Source: an uncultured Lactobacillus sp.
Lineage (GTDB): Bacteria > Bacillota > Bacilli > Lactobacillales > Lactobacillaceae
Direction of reading: 5' to 3'
Length of the DNA: 64,000 bases
Assembly: GCA_946477855.1 (NCBI GenBank)
Contig: CAMKZU010000005.1
Location: forward strand, 1 to 64,000
Shown here: positions 44,299-54,314 of the stretch, piece after piece
Layout: each line of letters starts with the position of its first letter
How positions within the stretch are numbered: position 1 is the stretch's first letter
The notes under the pieces: generated by a model
Seen by the model: the letters and a program-made list of their open reading frames with translations, nothing else
What the model was told of the DNA's origin: nothing
The model's database searches: none
Made by a program: the position numbers and the translations under genes

Positions 44299-47200
44299 AT
44301 GAAAACTATTACTGAAGATTATATTTTAGGACTTGATATTGGGACCAACTCTTGTGGTTGGGCTGTAATGGATAAGAAAAATAGGTTGTTAAGACTAAGA
44401 GGCAAGCGTGCCATTGGTTCACATTTATTTGAAGAAGGGCATTCTGCTGCAGACCGGCGTAGTTTTAGGACTACTAGAAGGCGCCTTAAACGCAGAAAGT
44501 GGCGTTTACGGCTATTAGAGGAATTTTTTGCGGAACCAATGGCCAAGGTAGATCCAGCCTTTTTTGTGCGTTTACATCAATCTTGGGTGTCGCCATTAGA
44601 TAAGGACAGGAAAAAATACCACGCTATTGTTTTTCCGACAGCTAAGGAGGATCATGAATTTTATCACGATTATCCAACTATTTATCATTTGCGTGACGCA
44701 CTAATGAGGGAAGACCGTCAATTTGATTTGCGTGAAATATTTTTAGCTATCCACCACATTGTTAAGTATCGCGGTAATTTTTTACAAGACACACCCGTAA
44801 ATAGTTTTGTCGCCTCAAAAATTGATGTGGCCTCCTTTTTGACGAATGTTAACCAAGCCTATGCAGACAAATATGGCGAAGAGCAAAATTTTATTGAATT
44901 AAACGAGAATAATGCTGCTGCAATAGAAGCTGTAATTCGTGGCAAAGATAAAGACAAAACGACTAAACAGTTAGATAAAGCCAAAAAAATTACTAAGTTA
45001 TTGCAAAGCTCCACTAATAAATACGAGAAAAATGTTACTAGGCAGATAGCTAATGCCATTATTGGTTATAAGACACAGTTTGAAACTATTTTAGGTAAAG
45101 ACATTGATAAAAATGACAAAGCTGATTGGGAATTTAAACTTTCTGACGGGGATGCCGATGACAAGCTTGAAAACTTGCTGCCAGAATTTGACGACAATGA
45201 TCAATACATTGTGGCTGAGATCAAAAAATTATTTGGTTCGATTGCTTTAAGCCAAATAGTCTATGAGAATATGACTCTGTCACAGTCCATGAAATGTAAA
45301 TATAAAGATCATGGTGATGACTATGATTTATTAAAGCAGTATATTGCAACTCTATCTGATCACGGTCAGGTAAGGAAGCTGCTTTTAGCTTATGACTTGT
45401 ATGTCAATAATCGTCATGGTCGCTTGCTGGAAGCAAAGAAAGAGTTTAAACAGGATAAAGCATTAACGCAAGACGAGTTTTATAAAATAGTTAAGGAAAA
45501 TTTGGATGATTCCCAACTAGCTCAGAAAATTTTGCAGAAAATTGACGAAGGGAAGTTCATGCCCAAGCAGCGGGTTAATAAAAACGGCTTTATTCCCTAT
45601 CAATTGCACCAAATAGAATTAGATCAAATTATTGCTAACCAGAGTAAGTATTATCCATTTTTGGCAGAGGAAAATCCGGTAGAAGAACACCGCAAGCAAG
45701 CACCCTACAAGTTAGATGAACTGGTTAGATTTCGCGTTCCTTATTATGTGGGACCTTTGATTAGTCCAGATGATAAAAGAAAAGATGAGCAACAAAATAA
45801 AAACCATGAAATGTTTAAGTTTGCGTGGATGAAACGTAAAGATGATAACGGTGCAATTACCCCTTGGAATTTTGCCCAAAAAGTAGATCGTGAAACCTCA
45901 GCAAATAGATTTATTAAGCGCATGACCGTTAAAGATACCTATCTGATTGGAGAAGATGTATTGCCTGCACGCAGTCTGCTTTACCAAAAATTCGAAGTCT
46001 TAAATGAGTTGAACAATATTAGAGTTAACGGTAAACGGCTTGAACCAAAGTTTAAGCAAAAAGTATTTAACGAACTGTTCAAACAGAAAAATAAGGTAAC
46101 AAAGAAGGCGTTTAAGGAATTTATTTTACAAAATACCGGTATGAAAACGGTTGAGATAGATGGTTTGGCTGATCCCACTAAATTTAACTCTAGTTTGTCA
46201 AGCTACTATCACCTTAAGAGTACGAAAGTGTTTGATAAGCAGTTAGATGATCCACAATATCAAGCAGATTTTGAAAAAATAATAGAATATTCATCTATTT
46301 TTGAAGATGCAGAGATTTATCAAGAAAAATTACATAAAGAAATTAAATGGTTAACACCCGCACAATTTAAAGCAATTGCAAACTGGCGTTTGCAAGGTTG
46401 GGGCAGGTTGTCTCGCAAATTGCTGGTAGAGCTGAAAGGTAAAGGTGGGGAAAATATTATATATCAGCTCTGGACTACGCAAAAGAATTTTATGCAAATT
46501 GTGAATGAACCGGAATTGAAAAAAGCAATCGTTAAAGAAAACCATCAAGCAACAGAAGAAAAAGGCATTGAAAAAATTCTTGATGATTCCTTTACTTCCC
46601 CTGCTAATAAAAAGGCCATTAGACAGGTTATTAAAGTGGTTGATGATGTAGTTAAAGCAGCTGGTGGTAAAAAACCTGCCCAATTTGCCATTGAATTTAC
46701 AAGAGAGCCAAAGTGGAATCCACATCTATCGAATATTCGGGGTAATAAACTTTTGCAAGTTTACGAAGATACTGCCAAAAAATTGGTAGATCAAAGTCTG
46801 ACAGACAGTCTTAAAGAAAATATGACCAACCGTAATTTACTTAAAGATGAGTATTTCTTGTACTTTATTCAGGGGGGTAGGGATGCTTATACAGGCAAAA
46901 AAATTGATATTGATGATATCCCTAAAAAATATCAAATTGATCACATCTTACCCCAATCATTTATTACAGATGATTCACTAGATAACAGAGTACTGACTGA
47001 AATCGAAATAAATCAGAAAAAAGGTAAAAAATATGCTTCCCATCTTTTTGCTCCAAAACCTGCTTTTGGGTTAAATCAATCAATTAGTGAAATGTGGAAG
47101 ACATGGCAAAAAGCTGGATTAATTAGCCAGCGTAAATTGAATAATTTGTTATTTGATCCAGATTTAGTGAAAGATAAGCAGAAAAAAGGTTTTATAAACA

Positions 47201-48501
47201 GGCAATTGGTCGAAACCAGTCAAATTATTAAATTGGTTTCAATTATTCTACAAGATAAATTTCCAGATACAGAAATTATCACAGTCAAGGCAGGTTATAA
47301 CACCGCTTTGCGTAAGGAACTAAAACTATACAAGAGTAGAGAAGCTAATGATTATCATCATGCAATTGATGCTTATTTAACAGCAATTTGTGACAATTTC
47401 CTTTACCAGGTATACCCTAATTTTCGACCGTTTTTCGTTTATGGACAATTTAAAAAATTTAGTCAAGATACGGATAAGCAAAAAGAAGCCGTTAAATATT
47501 ATGGTCTTAAAAATTTCTTGTTGCCGTTGCTAGATGACAGTATGGGTGATGAAGTTATGGTAAATCATACTAAGCATGTGGTCTTTCATAAACAGCGTGA
47601 CATTTTTAACAGATTGATTCAAGCCTATAATTATAAGTATATGTTGGTGTCTCGCGAAACTACAACTGAAAACAGCAACATGTTTAATATGACAATTTAC
47701 CCGCGTGGAGAACGGGATCGCAAAAAGACCAGAAAATTGATACCCAAAGGTAAAAATCTAGCTCCAGCTATTTACGGTGGCTATAGCGGCAATACGGATG
47801 CGTATATGGTAATTGTCAAAATAGAAAAAACAAAAGAAACACTTTATAAGGTAGTTGGGGTCCCAATGCGGGCTTTAGCCAGTCTAAAGAAGGCTCAAAA
47901 GGAAGGTAATTACGACCAAGAGCTGAATAAAGTGCTTGAATCGCTAATAATGTTCAATAAAAATGGTAAAAGTAAAGCTGGCATAAAAGGTTTTACAGTA
48001 GTTAAAGATCATGTTCATTTTAAGCAGGTTGTTATAGACGGCGACACCAAGTTTATGTTGTATTCAGCACAATATAGGGCTAACGCTAAACAACTAACTT
48101 TGTCTCAGGAAACGATGAAAGTTGTAACTGATAATACTGATGATATGGATCAAAAAGATGCTGATAAAGATCAGCTTCTCCTGAATGCCTATGATGAAAT
48201 TCTTGAAAAAGTTGATCAATATCTACCGCTCTTTGATATTAATGGTTTTAGAAAAGGGCTACATGACGGCAGGGCAAAGTTTGCTGCACTAAAAACCAGT
48301 GAAAAGAAATATACATTAAAAAATATTTTAAATGGTTTGCATGATAATTTAGTTACTCCTAATTTGAAAAACATAGGAATTAAGACCCCATTTGGGTTGA
48401 TGCAGTCATCAAGCGGGATAACTTTGTCTCCTAATGCTAAATTGGTTTTCCAGTCACCTACCGGATTATTTGAAAAACGCGTTAAGCTAACTAATTTATA
48501 A
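44299..48501 (+). CDS. cas9: CRISPR-associated endonuclease Cas9 (type II-A)
   Basis: 1400 aa. RuvC-I ILGLDIGTNSCGWAVMD; Arg-rich bridge helix; RuvC-II FAIEFTREPK; HNH YQIDHILPQSFITDDSLDNRVL; RuvC-III NDYHHAIDAYLTA. Confidence 0.98.
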   Translation: MKTITEDYILGLDIGTNSCGWAVMDKKNRLLRLRGKRAIGSHLFEEGHSAADRRSFRTTRRRLKRRKWRLRLLEEFFAEPMAKVDPAFFVRLHQSWVSPLDKDRKKYHAIVFPTAKEDHEFYHDYPTIYHLRDALMREDRQFDLREIFLAIHHIVKYRGNFLQDTPVNSFVASKIDVASFLTNVNQAYADKYGEEQNFIELNENNAAAIEAVIRGKDKDKTTKQLDKAKKITKLLQSSTNKYEKNVTRQIANAIIGYKTQFETILGKDIDKNDKADWEFKLSDGDADDKLENLLPEFDDNDQYIVAEIKKLFGSIALSQIVYENMTLSQSMKCKYKDHGDDYDLLKQYIATLSDHGQVRKLLLAYDLYVNNRHGRLLEAKKEFKQDKALTQDEFYKIVKENLDDSQLAQKILQKIDEGKFMPKQRVNKNGFIPYQLHQIELDQIIANQSKYYPFLAEENPVEEHRKQAPYKLDELVRFRVPYYVGPLISPDDKRKDEQQNKNHEMFKFAWMKRKDDNGAITPWNFAQKVDRETSANRFIKRMTVKDTYLIGEDVLPARSLLYQKFEVLNELNNIRVNGKRLEPKFKQKVFNELFKQKNKVTKKAFKEFILQNTGMKTVEIDGLADPTKFNSSLSSYYHLKSTKVFDKQLDDPQYQADFEKIIEYSSIFEDAEIYQEKLHKEIKWLTPAQFKAIANWRLQGWGRLSRKLLVELKGKGGENIIYQLWTTQKNFMQIVNEPELKKAIVKENHQATEEKGIEKILDDSFTSPANKKAIRQVIKVVDDVVKAAGGKKPAQFAIEFTREPKWNPHLSNIRGNKLLQVYEDTAKKLVDQSLTDSLKENMTNRNLLKDEYFLYFIQGGRDAYTGKKIDIDDIPKKYQIDHILPQSFITDDSLDNRVLTEIEINQKKGKKYASHLFAPKPAFGLNQSISEMWKTWQKAGLISQRKLNNLLFDPDLVKDKQKKGFINRQLVETSQIIKLVSIILQDKFPDTEIITVKAGYNTALRKELKLYKSREANDYHHAIDAYLTAICDNFLYQVYPNFRPFFVYGQFKKFSQDTDKQKEAVKYYGLKNFLLPLLDDSMGDEVMVNHTKHVVFHKQRDIFNRLIQAYNYKYMLVSRETTTENSNMFNMTIYPRGERDRKKTRKLIPKGKNLAPAIYGGYSGNTDAYMVIVKIEKTKETLYKVVGVPMRALASLKKAQKEGNYDQELNKVLESLIMFNKNGKSKAGIKGFTVVKDHVHFKQVVIDGDTKFMLYSAQYRANAKQLTLSQETMKVVTDNTDDMDQKDADKDQLLLNAYDEILEKVDQYLPLFDINGFRKGLHDGRAKFAALKTSEKKYTLKNILNGLHDNLVTPNLKNIGIKTPFGLMQSSSGITLSPNAKLVFQSPTGLFEKRVKLTNL

Positions 48502-48510
48502 GTGCATACA

Positions 48511-48541
48511 AAAAAGAGAGCTAGATTAATCGCTCTCTATT
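48511..48541. terminator. Bidirectional hairpin between cas9 and tracrRNA
   Basis: AGAGAGCTAGATTAATCGCTCTCTATTTTTG; U6 tract on the minus strand. Confidence 0.7.
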
Positions 48542-48550
48542 TTTGTGTAT

Positions 48551-48715
48551 AAAAAAAGCCTCTGCTATGGAACCTAATATATAGAAATAATTAGAGCCTG
48601 AGGCGTGACGATAATAAATATCGCGTTGAAACTTGTACAAGAGTACATCGTTTGATTTTAAATCTGGTTGTTAAATCAATAATGATTAGAAGTTGGTAGC
48701 TAACCAACACCTATA
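48551..48715 (-). ncRNA. tracrRNA (antisense to the cas genes)
   Basis: Minus strand contains anti-repeat CTTCTAATCATTATTGATTTAACAACCAGATTTAAAATC (complement of the array repeat with a bulge), then TGTAC-TCTT-GTACA and CGATA-TTTAT-TATCG hairpins, and a terminator ending CAGAGGCTTTTTTT. 5' end approximate. Confidence 0.85.
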
Positions 48716-48751
48716 GCTTAACATTTTTTCAAAAAAATACAAGGAGGAAAT

Positions 48752-49663
48752 ATGGGATGGAGATCAGTAATCATCACGCAGCATGCGAAATTAACATATT
48801 CAATGCAAATGATGATTGTTCAAACTCGTGATGGGATAAATCAAATTCCAATTGAGGATATTAATTTATTGCTTGTTTCAACTACACAGGCAGTGATAAC
48901 TAGTGCACTTATTAGTAAGTTGGCGCAGAATCAAACCAAAATTATATTTGTTGATGAAAAGGGCAATCCGGTAGTTGAAACGGCTGTTTATTATCCTGGA
49001 GCGAGAAATATGGCTAAGCTAAAAAAGCAGTTTAATTGGGATGAACATTTAAAAGAATTATTGTGGACAAAGATTGTTAGTCAAAAGATCAAAAATCAGA
49101 TTGCAGTTTTAGAAAATTATCATTTGGCTAAAGATGATGTTCAAAATGAACTGGACCAGTTAGAAATTAATGATGAAAGTAATCGCGAGGCAATTGCAGC
49201 GCGTAAATACTTTATGCTTTTATTTGATAAAAACTTTGTCAGACGTGATACCAGTGCCATTAATGCAGCATTAGATTATGGTTATGCTATTTTGCTTTCT
49301 AGTTTTAACCGTGAAATTGTAATGAATGGCTATCTGACATATTTTGGTATTCACCACTGTTCGCAAGAAAACCAGTTTAATTTAGCTTCGGATCTAATGG
49401 AACCATTTAGACCATTTGTTGATTATTGGGTTAAGGCTCATGAAAGAATTAAAGAACTAACTCCTGATATTAAGTATGGTTTAGTTGAACTTTTAAGTTT
49501 AGAAATAAAGTTTAATGGTAAAAGTACTCTTTTAACAAATGCTATTACGGTTTATACGAGAGAATGTTTAAAGTTTCTGAGTGGAGAAAGAAAAGAATTG
49601 CCAGAAATGGAGATGAGTTTAACTAATGAGGTACCGAATAATGCGCTTAATGATAATGTTTGA
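48752..49663 (+). CDS. cas1: CRISPR-associated endonuclease Cas1 (type II)
   Basis: MGWRSVIITQHAKLTYSMQMMIVQTRDGINQIPIEDINLLLVSTTQAVITSALISKL; position. Confidence 0.97.
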   Translation: MGWRSVIITQHAKLTYSMQMMIVQTRDGINQIPIEDINLLLVSTTQAVITSALISKLAQNQTKIIFVDEKGNPVVETAVYYPGARNMAKLKKQFNWDEHLKELLWTKIVSQKIKNQIAVLENYHLAKDDVQNELDQLEINDESNREAIAARKYFMLLFDKNFVRRDTSAINAALDYGYAILLSSFNREIVMNGYLTYFGIHHCSQENQFNLASDLMEPFRPFVDYWVKAHERIKELTPDIKYGLVELLSLEIKFNGKSTLLTNAITVYTRECLKFLSGERKELPEMEMSLTNEVPNNALNDNV

Positions 49664-49946
49664 TTTACCAACAGAAACAGCTGAAGAACGAAAAGAATAT
49701 CGCCAATTTCATAAAAAGTTGATTAATGAAGGTTTTCTGATGGTTCAATTTTCAGTATACGTGCGCGTCTGTGTTACTAGACAAACCGCTAAATTCTTAG
49801 AAAATCGTATTAGAAAATTTTTGCCTCGCGGAGGACTAGTGCAATCGCTTATGGTAACAGAAAAGCAATATAATGACATGCATTTTTTAGTTGGAAAGCC
49901 AATTGATGATGTGCGTAATACTTCAGATAGGACGGTAATTTTATGA
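49641..49946 (+). CDS. cas2: CRISPR-associated Cas2 (ORF track start 49626; the internal ATG at 49641 is also possible)
   Basis: MRLMIMFDLPTETAEERKEYRQFHKKLINEGFLMVQFSVYVRV. Confidence 0.95.
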   Translation: MRLMIMFDLPTETAEERKEYRQFHKKLINEGFLMVQFSVYVRVCVTRQTAKFLENRIRKFLPRGGLVQSLMVTEKQYNDMHFLVGKPIDDVRNTSDRTVIL

Positions 49947-50611
49947 ATTTGTCTTATTTAACTCATAAAAAATGGGTTCTAAAAAAATTTGGCGTAAAAA
50001 TCATTGCTACAGGAAGTCCAATCGCATACCGTGACTTGGTTCAAGGCTTTCAGGGGCAAAATCAACTCTTACTTTGCTCAGATGATAATTATGATGCACT
50101 AAATATTTCTGAAACCTTTGATTTTATAGGCGATCCGCTACTTAGTGGCGATATTACTAAAAAGTATATGACACATATTGTAAGTAGTTATATTACAAAC
50201 TTGGATGAGGAGAATCGCAATAAGGTTATTAAATCTTTTTATAATTTAGAAACTACTTTGCATGATACGTTATTACTTGAAGACTTACCTTTAGAAATTA
50301 CTTTTGATGAAGACCTGAAAAAGTTACTTAAACTAACTGATGTTCATTTGGACAAAACTATTTTAAATAGTCCGTATGGTATAATAGAAACAGTTTTAAG
50401 AATTCACCAAGTTTGTAATTTGAGGACGATCCCCGTTATTTGTAATGTAGATCATTACATAGAAGAACGGGAGTGGCAAGAATTAGCTAGTCTTGTTACG
50501 CAAATGAAATTGATTGTGATTTTAATCGAATTTACTGATGCTAAAAATTTACAGATACCTAAAGACATACCTTTTTATTATATTGATAAGGATCTAGTTG
50601 ATTGGTATTAA
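49943..50611 (+). CDS. csn2: CRISPR-associated protein Csn2 (type II-A)
   Basis: 222 aa ORF between cas2 and the array; Csn2-like size, position and sequence. Confidence 0.9.
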   Translation: MNLSYLTHKKWVLKKFGVKIIATGSPIAYRDLVQGFQGQNQLLLCSDDNYDALNISETFDFIGDPLLSGDITKKYMTHIVSSYITNLDEENRNKVIKSFYNLETTLHDTLLLEDLPLEITFDEDLKKLLKLTDVHLDKTILNSPYGIIETVLRIHQVCNLRTIPVICNVDHYIEEREWQELASLVTQMKLIVILIEFTDAKNLQIPKDIPFYYIDKDLVDWY

Positions 50612-50643
50612 CTATATTATTAAATTTAGATTATAAAATATCG

Positions 50644-51009
50644 GTTTTAGATGGTTGTTAAATTGATGATGATTAGAACCCTGTGGGCTTAAGCACTCGC
50701 ATGCACTCGGTTTTAGATGGTTGTTAAATTGATGATGATTAGAACTGGGGTTGTATTGCAGATCCTGCTGGTGTCGTTTTAGATGGTTGTTAAATTGATG
50801 ATGATTAGAACGTCAGGATCAAGAAAATGACGTGACCGCTGGTTTTAGATGGTTGTTAAATTGATGATGATTAGAACCGGTTAAGAGTTGCTATGTGGTC
50901 ACTCAACGTTTTAGATGGTTGTTAAATTGATGATGATTAGAACGAGCTAATGAGTATGAAGCGCACATAGTGCGTTTTAGATGATTGTTAGATCAATACT
51001 CCTTTAATA
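50644..51009 (+). CRISPR. Type II-A CRISPR array: 5 perfect 36-bp repeats plus 1 degenerate terminal repeat, 5 spacers of 30 bp
   Basis: GTTTTAGATGGTTGTTAAATTGATGATGATTAGAAC at 50644, 50710, 50776, 50842, 50908; degenerate at 50974. Confidence 0.99.
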
Positions 51010-51096
51010 ATTTAAAAAAAGTACCTAAATAAAAGAAAGGTTTTTGTTTGTTTACATGAAAAATATACTAAAAGTAACAACAACAAACTATACCTT

Positions 51097-52296
51097 TTGT
51101 CAGTGATCACCGATAACTTGGGCAGTTCTTTAATGTCATTTGCATTGCCGTTAATGGTTCTTGATATTACTAAAAATGGTATTCACTTATCGATAATTTC
51201 CATTATTGAAACATTGCCCATTTTGATTTTAGGTCTTCCAGCAGGTGCGTTAACAGATAAATTCGACGTTAAAAACATCCTCATTTTCAGTGATTTGATT
51301 AGATTAATCAGCTATTTGATTCTTTCCGCATCCTTTCTATTCCATTTAACAGTCAATTGCATGATTTTCATTATTTATGCGGTATCACTTGTTGTCAGTG
51401 TAACCAACACGCTTAATACGGTGTCGGAAATTACTTTTGTTTCTTTTTTAGTAGAAAAGAAGGATTTTTCTGAATTAAACAGTCTGGTTTATGGCATACA
51501 ATATGCAGCTAATTTTGCATTGCCTATTTTAGGTGGGATATTATATCAATATATTTCACATAGCCTTTTAATTGGTATTTGTGCAACTTTCTATTTAATT
51601 AGCCTTTTACTAGAAAAAAAGATAAGATTGCAAAATAGGGCTGCTGCTTTTAGCGGCTATGCGGTTCTCAAATCTGCACTTAAAACGGTAAAAACAGATA
51701 TAAAAGAAGGACTGCAATATACGCTTAATCTTCATTCTGTTTTATATCCGTTAATATTAGCTGGACTAGTTAATATTGCTTCAGCAAATTTCGATAATGA
51801 TAGTCTCATAATATTACGCACACAAATAGGACTTTCTTCTCAAAATATTGGAATAATTTCAGCCATTGCTGCTATCAGTGCCTTAATTGGTACTTTGGTG
51901 GTCAATTGGTTGAATGAACGCATTCAGTTTAATCTATTGTTTGTATTGTTAATTTTTGCAGGTGCTCTTTTTCGCGTAGTTTTTGTGCTGAGCCAAAATG
52001 TACCAGCAATGGTTCTAGCAATTGCATTTGTTTCTATAATTGAATCTATTATTAATATTAGTATCATCACGAATAGGCAAAAGCAAGTTGAGCAAAGATA
52101 TCTTGGACGGGTAACAAGTATCTATAAAACAGTGTTAATTGGGGTAAACTCTTTTGGCTTTCTTTTAGGTGGTCTTGTTGCCAAAAAAATAGGTTCAAGA
52201 TCAGGCATTGGAGTATCAGCAATTGTACTTTTGCTAGTTACTGTAATTAGTATTTATTTGCTGACCCCTAAAATAAAGCGTGATAACAAGCCTTAG
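51097..52296 (+). CDS. MFS transporter (5' end possibly frameshifted; see findings)
   Basis: About 400 aa MFS (DITKNGIHLSIISIIETLPILILGLPAGALTDKFD). Confidence 0.8.
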   Translation: MSVITDNLGSSLMSFALPLMVLDITKNGIHLSIISIIETLPILILGLPAGALTDKFDVKNILIFSDLIRLISYLILSASFLFHLTVNCMIFIIYAVSLVVSVTNTLNTVSEITFVSFLVEKKDFSELNSLVYGIQYAANFALPILGGILYQYISHSLLIGICATFYLISLLLEKKIRLQNRAAAFSGYAVLKSALKTVKTDIKEGLQYTLNLHSVLYPLILAGLVNIASANFDNDSLIILRTQIGLSSQNIGIISAIAAISALIGTLVVNWLNERIQFNLLFVLLIFAGALFRVVFVLSQNVPAMVLAIAFVSIIESIINISIITNRQKQVEQRYLGRVTSIYKTVLIGVNSFGFLLGGLVAKKIGSRSGIGVSAIVLLLVTVISIYLLTPKIKRDNKP

Positions 52297-52529
52297 CAGC
52301 AAAAACTTAGGCAAAAAAGAATTTAGAGGCAAAGTGGAAAACTATCAATTTTTTATTTATGCAGGTGGTTTGTTTAAGATGACAGATGTATAAAAGACTA
52401 TGATTCATAATAATAGCTGTGAAGTTAAGCCTAATTGCCACTTCAGTAAGACGGCTGGCTACAATTCAGAAGAAAACAGTAGCACACTTAATTTGGGATA
52501 ATGCGATAATTTCATATCCAACAGAAAAA

Positions 52530-52576
52530 AAGACTAATAAATTGCTTGTCACTGTACAAATTTATTAGTCTTTTTG
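52530..52576. terminator. Bidirectional terminator
   Basis: AAAAGACTAATAAATT...AATTTATTAGTCTTTTT. Confidence 0.8.
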
Positions 52577-52621
52577 AATGTAAAAATTTTAAAAAAGTAA
52601 TTAATTACTATTTCTGCGAAT

Positions 52622-53869
52622 TTAGTTATGAGATGTTTTTGACCAAGACGTATTGCCAACTATTATTCGTCCCAATGCCTTGTAGGGCACGATGGCTAGA
52701 GACCATCTGTATATATCAAGCAGAAAAATAATTTTTATTAAGATAGAAAATGATATTGGTGCATCAAATTTGGCTTCCCGCCATTGCTTGATGATTAATA
52801 AACTGTTTGACAAATACTGTACTAATAGTAAACCCACAATAATTGATATACTAAGCCATGGATTAGTTCTGGCGTATATTAACAATACTATTAGAGAAAT
52901 GGCTGCTGCTGGTGTGATAATGATTGAAAAAACAGGGATTAATAGGAAAAACATTACAAAAGTCTTGACCATAGTCGGAACAGAATTTGAACGTACGATG
53001 CGAATACCATAATTATTGAGACACTGAAAACCACCTTGGCACCAACGTGTTCTTTGGCGTATCAATTTTTTATAATGGATAACACCTTGCTGGGCGATGC
53101 TGACAGTGTTGAGAAAGGTGCCGTGATACCCTTTTAGTAATCCTTTCAAGGAAAATTCACAATCTTCTAGCAAAGACGATGACCAACCCACGTCTTTAGT
53201 CATTTTTAAGGTCATAAACTGTCCGTTGCCAGAAGCTAAGGATGAGCCCCAGCTTGTCCTGGCCATTTGTAAAAGGGAATTATAAATGGAAAATTCAAAA
53301 TTCTGCATTACCGCAATATTATGGTTGAGATTGTATATGTTCACTCTCGTTTGCACTAAATCATAATTTGAATAATCAAAAGCATGTACTACTTGCTGCA
53401 AATATTCTTTACTAGGGTGACTATCAGCATCTACTACCCCGATAAGTGTTTCGTCTAATGAATAATTCATTTTAAAAATGTGATTAGCTGCATCCTGTAA
53501 CGCCGGACCTTTTCCCAATTGCGCGTTAGGTTTAATGCGATGAATGACTATGATATCAGGATGATAAGCATATTTTTTTAATAAGGAAGATGTGCCGTCA
53601 CTTGAATCATCATCAATAAAGACGAGTTTAAGTCTGATAAAATCCTCGCACTGCTTTTGTAAATCAATCAATTTAGGAATATTTTTGCGTAAAGCTTGAT
53701 ATTCATTCATTGCCGGTATCAATAAGAACAGGGTTTTAAAATTGCGACTGCGTTTGCCGTATGGGTCCTGCTTGACATTACCACTAAATGTTAGGTAGAG
53801 CATCCAAAACAAGTCAAAAACGAATGAACAGCCACCCAAAATTAATACAATATCTATAAATGATTTCAA
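52622..53869 (-). CDS. Glycosyltransferase family 2, membrane-associated
   Basis: LVFIDDDSSDGT, VVDADSHPS, RQRTRWCQGG motifs with flanking TM segments. Confidence 0.9.
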   Translation of the reverse strand: MKSFIDIVLILGGCSFVFDLFWMLYLTFSGNVKQDPYGKRSRNFKTLFLLIPAMNEYQALRKNIPKLIDLQKQCEDFIRLKLVFIDDDSSDGTSSLLKKYAYHPDIIVIHRIKPNAQLGKGPALQDAANHIFKMNYSLDETLIGVVDADSHPSKEYLQQVVHAFDYSNYDLVQTRVNIYNLNHNIAVMQNFEFSIYNSLLQMARTSWGSSLASGNGQFMTLKMTKDVGWSSSLLEDCEFSLKGLLKGYHGTFLNTVSIAQQGVIHYKKLIRQRTRWCQGGFQCLNNYGIRIVRSNSVPTMVKTFVMFFLLIPVFSIIITPAAAISLIVLLIYARTNPWLSISIIVGLLLVQYLSNSLLIIKQWREAKFDAPISFSILIKIIFLLDIYRWSLAIVPYKALGRIIVGNTSWSKTSHN

Positions 53870-54257
53870 TTTAGGGTCTCCGATTATTTTTCCATAATTC
53901 TAAATATATTTCAGGTTTATGATAACATTAATTGGTATAGACGGTAAATATATAATATCTCAATTATTACTTAAATATTTATATCACAATACACATACAC
54001 TTATAAATATTGCTTTAATAGCAGGAAATTTAAAATTTTAAAGGATAAAAGTACTTGTCATCTTATTAATATTGTTATTCATTTATTTTGATTAATGATA
54101 AAAACATAAAAATTATTTTAGTGTTATTTTAATAAGGGAAATATTTTAGGGATACTGTTATTTTTTACGCTTACTATTTATAAGTAGTTAGGATGAGGGG
54201 GTGTCTGTTCAAACTACAATTTTTGCCCTTGCTGTAATTTTAACGAGTGAAAAAACA

Positions 54258-54284
54258 AATAAAAAAACAAGCAGCTATCTGCTT
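54258..54284 (-). terminator. Terminator downstream of the proline iminopeptidase gene
   Basis: Minus strand CAAGCAGATAGCTGCTTGTTTTTTTATTTG. Confidence 0.85.
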
Positions 54285-54314
54285 GTCTGAAATTTTTTTG
54301 CTTGAAAAATATTA

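Noticed and set aside
50680-50973. Self-targeting by CRISPR spacers within this window
   Set aside because: No matching protospacer noticed by eye elsewhere in the window; an exhaustive search was not possible.
52300-52530. Intergenic stretch with short stop-interrupted frames between the MFS and glycosyltransferase genes
   Set aside because: May be a decayed gene but no recognisable family; only the strong terminator at its end is supported.
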